Counted from the first letter of the stretch, positions 17,455 to 27,496 are shown. The stretch: 46,848 nucleotides of DNA from JBBIQS01 sp037442205 (GCA_037442205.1 JBBIQS010000067.1:1-46848); one strand, 5' to 3'. Notes: generated by a model not told the origin, from the letters alone. Made by a program: numbers and translations.

Positions 17455-18368
17455 GCGCGCCCCTCGGCGCCGATGCGCGCCAGGAAGAGGTCCTCGAAGT
17501 CGGGGATGGTCGGCTTGAGGGTGGCGCCAAGAGGCACGAGCGCCGCGGAGAGGGCCCGACCGCCGGTGCGGGTGGTGACCACGCGCAGGCGATCTCCCGC
17601 GGGAGAGGAGGCCAGGATCTCGCGCCGCCCGGCGAGGAGCTGATCGACCGCCTCGCGATCCCCGCCGACGATCTCCCAGGCTTCGCCTTCGAGCTCCTGA
17701 ATCAGGTTGCGCGGCTCGCCCTCGAGCAGCAGCGCGCCCTCGTGAATCAGCCCCACTCGATGGCAGCGCTCGGCTTCGTCCATGTACGGCGTCGAGATGA
17801 GCACCGCCATCCCCGAGCTCACGAACTCGTGCAGCAGCGCCCACAGCTCGCGGCGGCTGACCGGATCGACGCCGTTGGTCGGCTCGTCCAGCAGCAGCAC
17901 CTGCGGCTGGTGCAGCAGCGCGCAGGCGAGCGCCAGCTTCTTGTACATGCCGCCGCTGAGGGCATCGGCCCGGCGGTCGGCGAACGGGCCCAGCCGCGTG
18001 ATCCGCAGCAGGCGCTCCGATCTCTCCTCGAAGACCGGCCGTGGCAGGCAGTTGAGGCGGGCGAAGAAGCGCAGGTTCTCGGCCACCGTGAGGTCGCGGT
18101 AGAGCGAGTACTGCTGCGGCATCAACCCCAGAGATTCGCGCACCTGGTGCCCGCCCTTGATCGGATCGAGCCCGAGGACGCGCGCCTCGCCGCTGTTGAG
18201 ATCGATGAGCCCGGTGAGCGCGCGGATGGCGGTGGTCTTGCCGGCGCCATCGGGGCCCACCAGGCCGTACAGCTCGCCGCGAGCCACCGTGAGCGTCAGG
18301 CCCCGCAGCGCCTGGGTAGCGCCGAAGCTCCGCTTCATCTGGCGGGCCTCGAGCGCGGGCTCGCTCAT
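17451..18368 (-). CDS. ABC transporter ATP-binding protein (first ATPase)
   Basis: A 305-residue ABC ATPase. Walker A is GPDGAGKTT near residue 38, the Q-loop is in LMPQQYSLYRDLTV, the signature is LSGGMYKKLALA, and Walker B is VLLLDEPTNGVD. At the switch-His position the sequence is LISTPYMDEAE, with Pro where His is usual, so hydrolysis at this site may be impaired and the two ATPases may not be equivalent. The C-terminal part ends FEDLFLARIG. ATG 18368 overlaps the adaptor gene stop by four bases; the stop overlaps the next ATPase start by four bases. Confidence 0.92.
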   Translation of the reverse strand: MSEPALEARQMKRSFGATQALRGLTLTVARGELYGLVGPDGAGKTTAIRALTGLIDLNSGEARVLGLDPIKGGHQVRESLGLMPQQYSLYRDLTVAENLRFFARLNCLPRPVFEERSERLLRITRLGPFADRRADALSGGMYKKLALACALLHQPQVLLLDEPTNGVDPVSRRELWALLHEFVSSGMAVLISTPYMDEAERCHRVGLIHEGALLLEGEPRNLIQELEGEAWEIVGGDREAVDQLLAGRREILASSPAGDRLRVVTTRTGGRALSAALVPLGATLKPTIPDFEDLFLARIGAEGRA

Positions 18369-19411
18369 CGCTGGCGCTCCGTCCCGGGGATAGTCACCTG
18401 CACCGGCATTCCGGCGCGCAGCAGCCGGTCGGGATTGGCGAGCCAGACCTCCACCGGATAGACGAGGCGGTCGCGGTCCGAGCGCGTCTGGATGTTGCGT
18501 GGCGTGAACTCCGCCTTGAGGGCCACGGTCTTCACCGTCCCGGAGAAGGTCCGGCCGGGGAAGGCGTCGGCGACCACCTCGGCCTTCGCTCCGGTCTTGA
18601 CCGCGGCCAGCTCGGCGTTGGGCAGATAGAAGATCGCCTTGACCTCGCTCAGGTCGATCAGGCGCACCAGCACCGCCCCGGGAGCGACCAGCTCGCCAAC
18701 CTCGAAGGGCAGGTCTTCGACCTCGGCGTCGCGGGGCGCGCGAATCTCGCACTCGGCCACCAGGATCTTGGCGCGGGCGATCGGCGCCTCGGCGGCGCGG
18801 GCGTTGCTCTCGGAGGCCTTGGCCTGGAAGACCGCGGCACGCCACTGCCCGAGGGCGGCGTTGGCCTGGGCGTCGGAGACCTTCTGGCTCGCCTCGGCAG
18901 CCTCGAGCTGGTGCTCGAGCCCTTCGGCGCTAGAGCGAATCTGATCGCGGCTCGAGACCGCCACGTCGTTGCCCACCGCCTCCAGGCGCTTGGCCTGTCG
19001 GCGAGCGGCATCGCGCTGGGCGGCGAGCGCCGCGGCCTGGGCGCGAGCGGCGAGGGTCCCGGCGTTGGCGGCCTGCTGCGATCCCTGCGCGGCCTCGGCG
19101 GCGGCGATCGACGCCCTCGCCTGCTCCTGAAGGGCCTCCAGCCTCGACTGGGCCTCGGCCAGCTGCGCACGCGGATCGGCGCAGTCCAGGGTGACCAGCA
19201 GGTCGCCCTTCTTGACCTGCGCCCCCTTGGCGACGTGGAGCTGGACGATGCGCGCGGAGAGCTTGGAGGCGACGTTGACCTCGGTGCCCTCGATCTCGCC
19301 GCTGCCGCCCGAGGGGCCGCGCTGCTCCGCCGCCTGCGCGCGCAGCTTGAAGGCCAGCAACAGGCTCAAGGCCAGGGTGAGCACCACGAAGATCGCAGCG
19401 ACGCGTCGCAT
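18365..19411 (-). CDS. HlyD-family membrane fusion protein (YbhG-like)
   Basis: A 348-residue periplasmic adaptor. It has one N-terminal anchor (AAIFVVLTLALSLLLAF), a split biotinyl-lipoyl domain (KLSARIVQLHVAKGAQVKKGDLL and ECEIRAPRDAEVEDLPFEVG), a long Ala/Gln-rich coiled-coil hairpin between about residues 85 and 210, and a beta-barrel part ending near VWLANPDRLLRAGMPVQV. ATG 19411 directly precedes the anchor; GGAG lies about 11 bases upstream. It is the first gene of the leftward operon and would link the permeases to the TolC-type channel encoded divergently at 19677. Confidence 0.92.
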   Translation of the reverse strand: MRRVAAIFVVLTLALSLLLAFKLRAQAAEQRGPSGGSGEIEGTEVNVASKLSARIVQLHVAKGAQVKKGDLLVTLDCADPRAQLAEAQSRLEALQEQARASIAAAEAAQGSQQAANAGTLAARAQAAALAAQRDAARRQAKRLEAVGNDVAVSSRDQIRSSAEGLEHQLEAAEASQKVSDAQANAALGQWRAAVFQAKASESNARAAEAPIARAKILVAECEIRAPRDAEVEDLPFEVGELVAPGAVLVRLIDLSEVKAIFYLPNAELAAVKTGAKAEVVADAFPGRTFSGTVKTVALKAEFTPRNIQTRSDRDRLVYPVEVWLANPDRLLRAGMPVQVTIPGTERQR

Positions 19412-19538
19412 GGCCAGGATGCTCCTCGGCCGCGGACGGTGCGGCCCAGGGCGAGCCATCGCAATCCCCGTGCCGGCCTTGGCCAACGCAACTTGCCCTG
19501 GGAGCTGGGGATTTCGGGATCTGAACTTGTAAGGATTT

Positions 19539-19567
19539 CCGACAGTGCATTCGGGGCTTCGTACAGT
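19539..19567 (+). promoter_or_regulatory. Candidate promoter of the TolC-type gene
   Basis: CCGACA and TACAGT, each four of six bases of the sigma-70 consensus, lie 17 bases apart and point toward the channel gene that starts at 19677. They lie in the 265-base gap between the divergent adaptor and channel genes. No matching promoter was clear on the minus strand. Confidence 0.3.
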
Positions 19568-19676
19568 CCCTGGGGCTGGAAAGGCCCCGGCCCCAGCGAG
19601 GCCGCGCCCGGGGCGTTCGGCATCAGGCTTGCTCTCGGGGCAGATGGCGCGAGCCGCTCACTCGCGCGGAGGCTCC

Positions 19677-20996
19677 ATGGCTCGAACACTTCTCGTCGCG
19701 GCCGCGCTTCTGGTCGGGGCCAGGCCGGCATGGGGGCAGACCGGCCCGCGCACCCTGACCCTCCAGCAAGCGCTCGAGGAACTCGATGCCCGCAGCCTGA
19801 CGGTGGCCCAGGCCCGGGCCCGCGCCGACGAAGCGCGGGCAATCGTCCGCCAGGCCAATGCGGCGCTGGTGCCTTCGCTGGTGGCCGGCGGCAGCTACTA
19901 CCGCAACAGCGCCGAGGCCAAGATTGCCCTAGGGCAGCTGTTCGCCCTCCTGCACCTTCCCGAGAGCGGGATCCCGGCCGAGACCATCATCCAGCCGATC
20001 CAAGCCCTCACGGCGACCGGCTCGCTGCGGGTGCCGCTGTTCGCGGGGAACGCCTACTCGGACATCGCCGCGGCGAGGAAAGCGGCCGGGGCGGCCGAGA
20101 TCTCGGTCGACAGCGCGCGCCTCCAGGTGCGAGCCGCACTCCAGAACGCGGGATGGTCCAGCCAGGCGGCGGAGGAGGTGGTCAAGGCGTCGGAGCGGGC
20201 GGTCAAGAACGCCAGGGACCTCGCAGAGAGCGCCGCGCGAGCGCTCGAGGCGGGGACTGGAGCGCCGCTCGCCAAGCAGCAGTCCGAGACCGAGTTGGTT
20301 CGCCGCGAAGCCGACCTGGTGCGCGCCAAGGCCGAGCTCGACCGCTCGCGACTGATCCTAGGCGTGCTCTTGGGCAGAGCCGAGCTGGTGCGGGTCCAGA
20401 TGCCCGAGCTCAGTGCTCCCGAGAGCGTGAGCGCGGAGGATTTGGTCCAGGAGGGGCTCTCGCGCCGGCCGGAGATCAAGGCCCAGCAGCTTGCTTCCGA
20501 AGCGGCCGACCGGCGGGTCGATTCGGCCTTTTGGAAGGTGGCGCCGACGCTCTCGGCTGGGCTCTCGGCGTTCGCCAGCTCGGTGCCCTTCCCGACGGGC
20601 GACAACCTCGGCTGGCAGGCGAGCGTCAATTTGAGCTGGGCGCTCTACGACGGCGGCTTCCGCTACGGCCAGCAGCGGCAGGCGGAGGCCCAGGTGGCGG
20701 CGAACCGGGCAGCTCTCGATGCGCAGCGGGTCGACGTCGAGCAGCAGGCGCGCGACGCGGCTCGGGACCTCGAGGTGGCGAAGGAGCGGCTGCGGCTGGT
20801 GGTGCGCCAGCAGCAGCTGGCCTCCGAGGCCGCCGCGACTGCCCGGCGCAGCTACGAGGCAGGGCTCGCCAGCTACCTCGAGGTGGTGGACGCCAACGAC
20901 CAGATCTACCTGTCGGACATCGCCCTGGCGGACGCCCGCGCTCGGCTGGGGGCCGCGCTGGTGGCCGTCGAGAAGGCTTCGGCCAAAGGGCTCTGA
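19677..20996 (+). CDS. TolC-family outer-membrane efflux protein
   Basis: A 439-residue TolC-type channel subunit. A Sec signal peptide (TLLVAAALLVGARPAWG) is followed by the family's start LTLQQALEELDARS, long Ala/Arg/Glu-rich helices, and a repeat of the same layout in the second half (LVQEGLSRRPEIKAQQLASEAAD). The strand segments are SLVAGGSYYRN and WQASVNLSWALYDGG. ATG 19677 has GGAGG five bases before it. Such trimers form the outer-membrane exit duct of tripartite pumps. It is divergent from the adaptor gene, the natural partner. Confidence 0.93.
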   Translation: MARTLLVAAALLVGARPAWGQTGPRTLTLQQALEELDARSLTVAQARARADEARAIVRQANAALVPSLVAGGSYYRNSAEAKIALGQLFALLHLPESGIPAETIIQPIQALTATGSLRVPLFAGNAYSDIAAARKAAGAAEISVDSARLQVRAALQNAGWSSQAAEEVVKASERAVKNARDLAESAARALEAGTGAPLAKQQSETELVRREADLVRAKAELDRSRLILGVLLGRAELVRVQMPELSAPESVSAEDLVQEGLSRRPEIKAQQLASEAADRRVDSAFWKVAPTLSAGLSAFASSVPFPTGDNLGWQASVNLSWALYDGGFRYGQQRQAEAQVAANRAALDAQRVDVEQQARDAARDLEVAKERLRLVVRQQQLASEAAATARRSYEAGLASYLEVVDANDQIYLSDIALADARARLGAALVAVEKASAKGL

Positions 20997-21033
20997 GTCG
21001 GCTACTCTTGCCTGGCACGGAGCGAGCCGCCCA

Positions 21034-22361
21034 ATGTCGAACCCACTCGAGCGCCTGCGCGAGATCCAGAGCGAGGAGATCGACCGCATCTTCGGAAAGC
21101 TCATCGCTGGGCGGCTGATCATCTCGCCGGCGATGGCCGCCTTGGCGATTGGGGTGGCGATCGTCGAGCCGGCTCCTTGGCGCCGAGCGCTGCTGCTCCT
21201 CGTGTCGGTGGCTCTGGTGCTGGTGAGCGCCTACGAGCTCTGGCGCTACCGGCGGATCGGGGTCGCGCCCAGCGCAGTGGCCTTCAACCTGGGGCTGGGG
21301 ACTGCCGGCCAGCTGCTGGTCACGGCGATCTCCGGGGCAATCGAGAGCCCGGTACTGTTGTTGGTCCTGCCGCTGGCGCTCTTCAACGGCCTCTTCATCC
21401 GGCCCTTCGCGGTGCGGGCGGCATACGCCGGAGCGCAGATCTTCTGCATCTGGGGAATGGCGGCGGCCGAGATCTTCCGCTGGGTGCCCGATCTCAACCT
21501 CGAGGTGTTCGGCGGCGGTCCGCGCGGCGGCCACAACGACCTCCACCTCCTGACGACGGCCTTCGTCGCCACCGCGGTGGTCCTGGTGGCGAACACCGTC
21601 GGCAGAGCGCTGAACAGCATCTTCCTGGGCATGCTGCAGCGAGCACTCCAAGCGCGCGACGAGTCGCTCAAGACGCAGGCCGAGCGAGGCCGCGATCTGA
21701 CCGCCCTGGCCGGCGAGATCGCCCACGAGCTCAAGAATCCGATGGCCAGCGTCAAGGGTCTGGCGGCGCTGCTCACCAAGGATCTGCCGGAGGGAAAGGG
21801 GGCGGAGCGGGTCGGCGTGCTGCGCCGCGAGATCGACCGCATGCAGGAAATCCTGGACGAGTTCCTCAACTTCTCCCGGCCGTTGGTTCCGCTGTCGCTG
21901 GCCGAGGCGGACCTGAGCGCGCTCAGCCAGGAGGTGGCCGCGCTCCACGAGGGGCTGTGCCGCGACAAGGGAATCGGGATCCAGGTGCGTGGTCGCTGCC
22001 CGGAGGTTCGCTGCGACTCGCGCAAGGTAAAGCAGGTGCTGATCAACCTGGTGCAGAACGCCATCGAAGCCAGCCGCGCCGGCGGAACTGTGGAGATCGA
22101 GCTGGCGGAATCTGTTCTGGGCGTGCGGCTCGATGTGATGGATCGTGGTCCCGGGCTTTCCGCGGAGCTGGCCCAGCGACTCTTCGCCCCCGGGGTAACG
22201 ACCAAACAGCGCGGCTCGGGGTTGGGACTGACCATCGCGCGCGCATTGGCGCGCCAGCACGGGGGCGAGGTGACCTTGGAGGCGCGCGATGGAGGCGGGT
22301 GCGTCGCCGCTCTCACCTTGCCGCGCGAGCCGAGGGCGGTTGGTGCGGCGGGAGGCGGCTC

Positions 22362-22365
<4 letters not shown>
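21034..22365 (+). CDS. Membrane sensor histidine kinase
   Basis: A 443-residue two-component kinase. About six membrane helices fill residues 25-195 with only short loops between them, so the signal is likely membrane-borne or sensed within the membrane. Then come the H-box LAGEIAHELKNPMASVKG (His231), the N-box VLINLVQNAIEAS, G1 DRGPGLS and G2 GSGLGLTIA. It starts 38 bases after the TolC-type gene on the same strand. The stop codon overlaps the GTG of the regulator gene by four bases. The position next to the efflux genes suggests, but does not show, that it controls them. Confidence 0.92.
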
Positions 22366-23714
<1,349 letters not shown>

Positions 23715-23738
23715 ACCCCAACCTTCGAGGAACAAGAG

Positions 23739-24137
23739 ATGCCCAACACCGAGCTGGTGCTGCACATCCTCGCCGTCAGCGACCTGGCGCGGTCGGCGAA
23801 GTTCTACCGCGAGGCCTTCGGCTGGAGGGCGCGGGTCGAGGTTCCGGTCTACGTCGAGTTCGAGCTACCCGGCGGCGGCGGCTTCGGCGTCTACCAGCGC
23901 GAGGGATTCGGCCGAAACATGGGGCAGACCCCGTTCGCCGTCCCCAAGGGCGAGCTGGTCCCGCACGAGGTCTACTTCCGCGTCGACGATCTCCCGGGCG
24001 CCATCGACCGGCTCAGCAAGGCCGGGGCCCGCGAGCTCGATGCCCTCCGGGCCAGGGACTGGGGCGACGAGGCGGCCTACTTCGCCGATCCCGACGGGCA
24101 CGTGCTGGTGGTCTCTCGGCCGCTGTCGAAGCGCTGA
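23739..24137 (+). CDS. VOC-family (glyoxalase/bleomycin-resistance fold) protein
   Basis: A 132-residue single-domain VOC protein. The two beta-alpha-beta-beta-beta halves begin LVLHILAVSDLARSAKFYREAFGW and HEVYFRVDDLPGAIDRLSKAGA, and the fold ends with the typical YFADPDGHVLVVSRP. Metal-ligand candidates are His10, Glu44-region residues, and the Glu/His pair at HEVYF. Members are lyases, dioxygenases or binding proteins, and no substrate can be named. AGGAAC lies before ATG 23739. It is convergent with the hydrolase gene, three bases apart. Confidence 0.85.
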   Translation: MPNTELVLHILAVSDLARSAKFYREAFGWRARVEVPVYVEFELPGGGGFGVYQREGFGRNMGQTPFAVPKGELVPHEVYFRVDDLPGAIDRLSKAGARELDALRARDWGDEAAYFADPDGHVLVVSRPLSKR

Positions 24138-24140
24138 TCC

Positions 24141-25040
24141 TCACAACGGTTGCAGCTGCGACAGCCCGAGCAGCGCCGGGATCACCTTGCCTTCGGTGAT
24201 GATCTCCATGTGCCCGTATTGCGAGCGCAGGAACAGCACCTGGGCCTGCCGCTCGCGGCGGGTGAACTCGCTGGGCAGCGCCGGGATCTGATCGCGCACC
24301 AGGGCGCCGTCGATGCTGGCGACCATCTGTTCGGTGCGCTCGCTGGTCTCAAACCCCACCAGCACCATCCGGTGTTCCTTGACCCCGGGGTTCTGCACCC
24401 AGGCCTGGAAGTCGCCGGTGTTGTTGTAGAGCCCGTCGAGCAGGATCACCTCGTCGAGCACCGGCGAGGTGAGCCAGGGGACGATGGTCCGGAAGGCGCC
24501 GCTGTGGCCCATCGCCACCACCGGGCCCTCGGGGATGCTCACCTTGGCGAGCGAGCGCACCCGGTCGAACAGCTGGCTCGGATCCTGCCACTTGACGGTG
24601 TCGGTGTTGCCGACCGGCGCCTCGGGGCAGATGAAGAGCGCGTTGCGTCCGCTGTCGCGGAACTGCTCCGGCAGCGCGTGCAGCGCCCAGGCCTCGTCGA
24701 CGTTGGTGAAGTAGCCGTGCAGGTAGATGACGACGCCGGCGGTCTCCGGGACGAAGTTCGCCGGGCGCCAGACGTGGACCGGCCCGCCGCCGGTCGACAG
24801 CCGCCAATGCGTGCCTCCGGCGACCTGGTCTTGCACGGTGAGCGTACCTTTGCCGTTGGGCTGGGCCTGCGCCGGCCCAACCCCGGTCAGCGCCAGAGAC
24901 AGCGCGGCGACGGCGGCGATCAGGGCGCCGGCGCCGACGCGGGCTTGGCCGCCTTGCGCGCGATCATCATGTGGTTGCCGCCCGAGGCCTCGATGTAGCC
25001 GTAGCGGAAGGGCAGCGGGCGGACGGGATGGGCGTTCCAA
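24141..25040 (-). CDS. Exported alpha/beta-hydrolase-like protein
   Basis: A 299-residue protein if started at TTG 25040, the only usual start in frame; AAGGAG lies 11 bases before it. A signal-like stretch (ALIAAVAALSLALTGVGPA) appears only after about 38 residues. The other possible start is a CTG at 24923, just at the stop of the upstream gene. The hydrolase features are VIYLHGYF, GHSGAF as nucleophile elbow (Ala in the last position instead of Gly), LLDGLYN and the C-terminal His in YGHMEI. With the TTG start it overlaps the upstream gene by 121 bases in another frame. Role unknown. Confidence 0.65.
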   Translation of the reverse strand: MERPSRPPAALPLRLHRGLGRQPHDDRAQGGQARVGAGALIAAVAALSLALTGVGPAQAQPNGKGTLTVQDQVAGGTHWRLSTGGGPVHVWRPANFVPETAGVVIYLHGYFTNVDEAWALHALPEQFRDSGRNALFICPEAPVGNTDTVKWQDPSQLFDRVRSLAKVSIPEGPVVAMGHSGAFRTIVPWLTSPVLDEVILLDGLYNNTGDFQAWVQNPGVKEHRMVLVGFETSERTEQMVASIDGALVRDQIPALPSEFTRRERQAQVLFLRSQYGHMEIITEGKVIPALLGLSQLQPL

Positions 25041-26107
25041 AGCTCGCGGAACTCCTTGTTCAGCTCGTCGCTCGCCTCGAGGAACGAGCCGGTGAACTTG
25101 CCGAAGGTCTCCGCCTCGAACCCGGACTCGGCCAGGAAGTGCGGCGGGATGCCGGTGCTGTCGGAGATCATGATCTCCATGTGGCCGAGAAGGTAGTCGC
25201 GGATCTTGGAGAAGTCATTGCGCCACAACAGATAGCTGGCGGCTTTCGTCATGGCGCAGATTCTTCCCTTGGCCTCCAGGTACTTGGCCAGCGCCGGGCT
25301 CTTGTCGAAGCCGTTGTTGCTCAGGTCGGCGGCGAAGTGGCGGTGCACGCGCAGCGGGGCGTTGGGGTTGCCGCGCTCGCGGAAGGTCAGCTCCATGTTG
25401 GAGAAGGCCACCGACTGATCCGGCGGGCTCCACTGGCCGCGCAGGGTCTTGGCCATGGTCTTCTCCTGGGCGGCGATCTCCTCGGCGGTCAGGTAGTGCG
25501 GGGTGCCGTCCTCGTTGAGCTGGAAGTAGCGCAGCCCCACCGGCTCGTAGCCGTGGACCGACAGCGCCAGCAGGAAGAACGCCAGCTCCCCGGGGATGTC
25601 GTTGCGCTGGCCCTTCTGCAGGTTCTCGGTGGTGCTGTTGTCGGCCATCAGCAGGCCCCAGCTGGTCTTGCGCACCAGCAGCAGGCTCTCGGCGAAGCGC
25701 TTCTTCTCGATGGTGTTGATCCGCCGCGGGTCGCCCACGTGCTCCAGCGACAGGGTGGTGAGGTCGGTGGCGTCGGGATAGGTGGTCAGCGCCGAGATCA
25801 GGTCGCCGCCGCCGAAGGGATAGACCACGGTGGTCGGCAGCCCGGCCGGCCGCAGCCCGCCGATGAACTGCTTGGCGGCGACCACGTACTTCTCCTTGTA
25901 GCTCTTCATCTTCGGCGCCAGCGCCTTGCAGTACTCGGCCGCCTCCTTGGCGTCGAGGTGCGCGGGCAGCGGCTCGTCCCCGGTGCAGGTGACGACGCGG
26001 AAGAGGAGCTTCACCTCGGCCGAGAAGTCCTGGCCGGCGGCCGGCTCGGCGGCGGCGCTGGTGGTCAGCAGGGCGGCGAGGAGGAAGAGGGCGGGTCGGG
26101 CGATCAT
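24920..26107 (-). CDS. Secreted protein of unknown function
   Basis: A 395-residue protein with a clear Sec signal peptide (LFLLAALLTTSAAAEPAAG). I do not recognise the family. Two Cys near the mature N-terminus (VTCTGDE and EYCKALAPK) could form a disulfide. There is a Gly-rich VVYPFGGGDLISAL segment near 115 and an RHFAADLSNNGF segment near 270; the last 130 residues include LLGHMEIMISDSTG and RPLPFRYGYIEASGGNH. The frame is open to 27010, but the signal peptide fixes the start at ATG 26107. It is co-directional with, and overlaps, the hydrolase gene. Confidence 0.7.
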   Translation of the reverse strand: MIARPALFLLAALLTTSAAAEPAAGQDFSAEVKLLFRVVTCTGDEPLPAHLDAKEAAEYCKALAPKMKSYKEKYVVAAKQFIGGLRPAGLPTTVVYPFGGGDLISALTTYPDATDLTTLSLEHVGDPRRINTIEKKRFAESLLLVRKTSWGLLMADNSTTENLQKGQRNDIPGELAFFLLALSVHGYEPVGLRYFQLNEDGTPHYLTAEEIAAQEKTMAKTLRGQWSPPDQSVAFSNMELTFRERGNPNAPLRVHRHFAADLSNNGFDKSPALAKYLEAKGRICAMTKAASYLLWRNDFSKIRDYLLGHMEIMISDSTGIPPHFLAESGFEAETFGKFTGSFLEASDELNKEFRELWNAHPVRPLPFRYGYIEASGGNHMMIARKAAKPASAPAP

Positions 26108-26230
26108 CGCGTCACGCTCGTTCGGTGGGAATTCGGCAGTGAAGAGGCAGGCTTGCGGCCCGCCGCGCGGGAGACTATGCCAGCGACGGCGGGGCAAGAC
26201 GAAATATTTTCCGAGCGAAAGGGCAGGTCC

Positions 26231-27016
26231 ATGGCCGGTCTCCAGTTGCCCAAGCAGACGTTGGGGCGCAGCGGTTTGTTCTGCTCCCGCCTCGGCCTGG
26301 CCGGCTCCTTCGGCATCGACGCCGACGCCGCCGAGCGCGCCTTCCACGAGCTGGGCATCAACTACTTCTTCTTCGACGGCCGCAGCAAAGGCGTGCAGGA
26401 GGGAATCCGTCGGCTGGTGAAGGCGGGCCACCGCGACCAGCTCGTCCTGCACACCGGGCCCTTCATCCCCACCGCCGCCAGCCTCCAGCGCACCTGGGAG
26501 CGCTACGCCCGGACACTCGGGGTCGAGACCATCGACGTCTTCCAGATCGCCTGGGTCCGCTCCCGCTGGTACACCGGCGGCAAGACCTGGCCGGCCATGC
26601 GCCGGCTCAAGGAGGAGGGCAAGGTCAAAGCGCTCTCCATCAGCTCGCACGACCGCTCGCTCGCCCGGCAGTTGATGGAGGAACTCGGGCTGGACGTGGC
26701 GATGCTGCGCTACAACGCCGCCCACCGCGGCGCGGAGGAGGAGGTGTTCGCCTCCCTGGGCCCCGATCGGCCGGGCATCGTGGCCTACACCGCCACGCGC
26801 TGGGGCAAGCTCCTCAAGCCCAAAGCCGGCAAGGGGCCGCTCTCGCCCGCAGAGTGCTACCGTTTCCAGCTCAGCCATCCGAAGGTCGATGTGGCGCTGT
26901 GCGGCGCCCGCGGCTGGGAGGAGCTGGCGGCCGATGTCCAGGGCGTGCTTGAAGGCCCGCTTCCTCCAGAGCGTATGGCCGAAGTCCGCGCCTTCGGCGA
27001 CCTCGTCCACGGCTGA
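26231..27016 (+). CDS. Aldo/keto-reductase-like protein with altered active site
   Basis: A 261-residue protein that follows the aldo/keto reductase barrel: LGRSGLFCSRLGLAGSFG at the start, FHELGINYFFFDG, SLQRTWERYARTLGVETIDVFQI, and KVKALSISSHDRSLARQ. Of the usual catalytic four, Asp49 is kept, but the Tyr expected about five residues later is absent (GRSKGVQ), the Lys position appears as His74 (LVLHTG), and the His of the LYQ-H-motif is replaced (FQIAWV). It is also short for the family. Activity as a normal reductase is therefore doubtful. ATG 26231 follows AAAGGGCAGG. Divergent from the secreted-protein gene. Confidence 0.72.
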   Translation: MAGLQLPKQTLGRSGLFCSRLGLAGSFGIDADAAERAFHELGINYFFFDGRSKGVQEGIRRLVKAGHRDQLVLHTGPFIPTAASLQRTWERYARTLGVETIDVFQIAWVRSRWYTGGKTWPAMRRLKEEGKVKALSISSHDRSLARQLMEELGLDVAMLRYNAAHRGAEEEVFASLGPDRPGIVAYTATRWGKLLKPKAGKGPLSPAECYRFQLSHPKVDVALCGARGWEELAADVQGVLEGPLPPERMAEVRAFGDLVHG

Positions 27017-27118
27017 GCGAGGGCACGCCCCAACCCGGCAGTCCTGAACTGAGTTGCAGGAACGACCAGCTCAAGATCACGCCCGAGCTGAACTGCCTTT
27101 CAGGGTCGAGGCGGTCCA

Positions 27119-27496
27119 GACCTGCCTGGAGGTCAAGACCTTGGCCCTCGAGGAGGTTCCGACCTGCCTGGAGGTCAAGACCTTGGCCCTCGAGGAGGTT
27201 CCGACCTGCCTGGAGGTCAAGACCTTGGCCCTCGAGGAGGTTCCGACCTGCCTGGAGGTCAAGACCTTGGCCCTCGAGGAGGTTCCGACCTGCCTGGAGG
27301 CCAAGACCTTGGCCCTTGAGGATGTTCCGACCTGCCTGGAGGCCAAGATCTTGGGCATCGAGGAGGTCCGGAGATGCTCGGCGGCCAACAACTCGGCCTC
27401 GGACGAGGTCAGTTGCGGGTCCGAGGCCAATGCGAAGCGGGGTTGGAGGTAGAGCACCTGCCTCGGCCGCAAGAGCGAGAGGCCGAGGCTGGTCGG
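27119..27496. repeat. 42-bp direct tandem repeat array
   Basis: Copies lie head to tail from 27119. The first four (to 27286) are identical, the fifth has three changes, the sixth six changes, the seventh matches at about 26 of 42 positions, and weaker traces in the same register run to about 27496; a decayed copy may precede 27119. Each unit holds short dyads: GACCT-6-AGGTC, CAAG-2-CTTG and the palindrome CCTCGAGG. In the fifth copy the middle dyad becomes a perfect GGCCAAG-2-CTTGGCC. The period equals 14 codons and also about four turns of B-DNA. Together with its flanks this fills the 548-base gap 27017-27564, where I see no convincing gene. Confidence 0.9.

Noticed and set aside
15374..17530. 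Apparent 718-codon fusion of an Arg-rich region with the permease
   Set aside because: The first half is the wrong frame of the ATPase gene. The permease has its own GTG with a good ribosome-binding site at 16504.
21013..21018. Sigma-54 promoter (TGGCAC) before the histidine kinase gene
   Set aside because: The matching -12 GC element (TTGCW) is missing at the needed spacing.
24920..27010. A single 696-residue minus-strand protein
   Set aside because: A signal peptide with ATG at 26107 marks the real start; the upstream part is antisense to the aldo/keto-reductase-like gene.
27119..27412. CRISPR array
   Set aside because: Units are contiguous with no variable spacers, and no cas gene is present in the window.
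27054..27452. A 132-codon plus-strand frame across the 42-bp array, starting at TTG
   Set aside because: No ribosome-binding site, weak start, and several other frames are equally open because the repeat unit is divisible by three and stop-free. Kept as a repeat, not a gene.
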